This document shows positions 63,301 to 64,000 of a DNA stretch of 64,000 nucleotides, one piece after another (position 1 is the stretch's first letter; every line of letters starts with the position of its first letter). The DNA is from Hamiltosporidium tvaerminnensis. Lineage: Eukaryota > Microsporidia > Dubosqiidae. The notes beneath the pieces are model-generated. The model was not told the DNA's origin and made no database searches. It saw only the letters and a list, made by a program, of their open reading frames with translations. The stretch lies in NCBI GenBank assembly GCA_022605425.2, contig CM061252.1:868001-932000 (forward strand), written 5' to 3'. The position numbers and the translations under genes are program-made.

Positions 63301-63816
63301 GCATCTGTGCCAAAATTTTTTACATCTAATAATTAAATTTTTTTTTTAATTTGTATATTAGAAATACGACCAATATTTTGAAAAGCAATTTTATTAATAT
63401 TTTTTGACCCGAGATAATATTTCTGCTTCTTATATTAGCGTTTTCCAAAAACTCACAAGTTCTACCTTTGAAATTATATAATCTTACTTCAATTTTTTTA
63501 ACTTTAAATTTCTAATTTGTTCAAAAATGTTTTCCATTATTCCTTTAAGTGTAGTCAAATAAGGTTTCTTCTATTATCTGATCCAGGACTCTCTCTTAAT
63601 AGGTGCGCGGTTAGTAATAAAAAATATCAATACATCATTTTTAAATTTATTATTTATATTAGGCTCGAATGTTTTTATCTCAGAAAATCTTAATTTATCA
63701 CATATTTTAATTTATTAATCAATGGATCTCAAAGATAGGCTATATATCAATTTTCTATTCCTTCTAATGCTCGTAAAGCATAAAAAAATATATTTATTGA
63801 TTGGAAACAAAGATTC

Positions 63817-63984
63817 CTAGATTAAACTTGTGCTATCGCACCCTCGTGTAACTATTTTCGGATATATCCGTACCAAATTCTTCTCATAGATTTTGAGGAC
63901 TTTTATTATTTATACAGCTTTTCCCACTGTCTTTTTAGTGATTTCTGGGTCTGTTACTTTTACTGGCTCTTCTTTTCTCTTAAG
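63817..63984 (-). pseudogene. LINE N-terminal or ORF1-like fragment
   Basis: A minus-strand frame of 55 codons with one internal stop reads LKRKEEPVKVTDPEITKK, then TVGKAV, stop, and IIKVLKIYEKNLVRIYPK onward to a TAG at 63819-63817. The charged, helical composition suits a LINE ORF1 or linker. No zinc knuckle or RNA-binding motif is visible. It lies close to the right edge, so more of it may lie outside the window. Confidence 0.35.
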
Positions 63985-64000
63985 TAACACCTTGCAAATA

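Larger units (their letters stand above)
60655..64000 (-). mobile_element. Decayed minus-strand LINE, continues past right edge
   Basis: This region is richer in G+C than the background and reads as protein on the minus strand in many short frame segments. From right to left: an ORF1- or N-terminal-like stretch (63984-63820), KNDVLIFFITNRAP near 63640, an APE-endonuclease-like scrap near 63293-63169, reverse-transcriptase motifs from about 62015 to 61337, the thumb (61250-61088), and a C-terminal stretch (about 60844-60720). The order is that of LINEs with an N-terminal APE-type nuclease, unlike the R2-like copy. Many stops and frame changes show that this is an old copy. The total preserved length of 3.3 kb is consistent with most of one element. 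Confidence 0.65.

Noticed and set aside
1-64000. tRNA or rRNA genes
   Set aside because: I looked for T-arm-like 'ggttcgaatcc' and similar boxes and for rRNA-like G+C-rich conserved blocks and found none. A covariance-model scan would be needed to be certain.

Overview
This window looks like gene-poor, extremely A+T-rich nuclear DNA of a eukaryote. By eye it is about four-fifths A+T. I found no intact host gene, no rRNA, no tRNA and no bacterial-type operon. The only sizeable open frames belong to one R2-like non-LTR retrotransposon at about 42.1-45.9 kb, which is clearly richer in G+C than its surroundings. A microsporidian with a large, transposon-laden genome is my best guess for the source. 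That rests on the composition, the absence of introns in the retroelement and a general resemblance of its polymerase to microsporidian R2-like elements; it is inference, not proof.

Layout: 0.2-1.6 kb holds the 5' half of a large dispersed repeat. 6.3-7.7 kb holds a badly decayed Ty3-type LTR retroelement (Gag-like and reverse-transcriptase remnants, + strand). 11.8-14.3 kb is another copy of the dispersed repeat. 14.3-18.6 kb and 25.4-29.0 kb are two blocks of one diverged satellite of about 190 bp, in the same orientation. Between them, at 23.45-25.24 kb, lies a strand-biased array of GGGTGTTA cores that includes five exact 88-bp periods. 32.9-37.4 kb and 49.6-54.5 kb are two long colinear copies of the dispersed repeat. 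Shorter copies lie at about 40.8-42.0, 46.2-48.4 and 58.1-60.5 kb. A purine-rich minisatellite lies at 39.1-40.0 kb. From 60.65 kb to the right edge there is a decayed minus-strand LINE with recognisable reverse-transcriptase motifs; it continues beyond the window.

Nothing here forms a working pathway. The region reads as a heterochromatin-like stretch: satellites, a regulatory-looking G-rich array, one old tandemly spaced repeat family, and retrotransposons of three kinds and very different ages. The R2-like copy is young: it has about nine frame breaks but no in-frame stop codon outside them. The minus-strand LINE and the Ty3-type copy carry many stops and are old. The satellite-array-satellite arrangement at 14-29 kb is the most interesting unexplained structure and is a reasonable candidate for a centromeric or other chromosome-structural locus.
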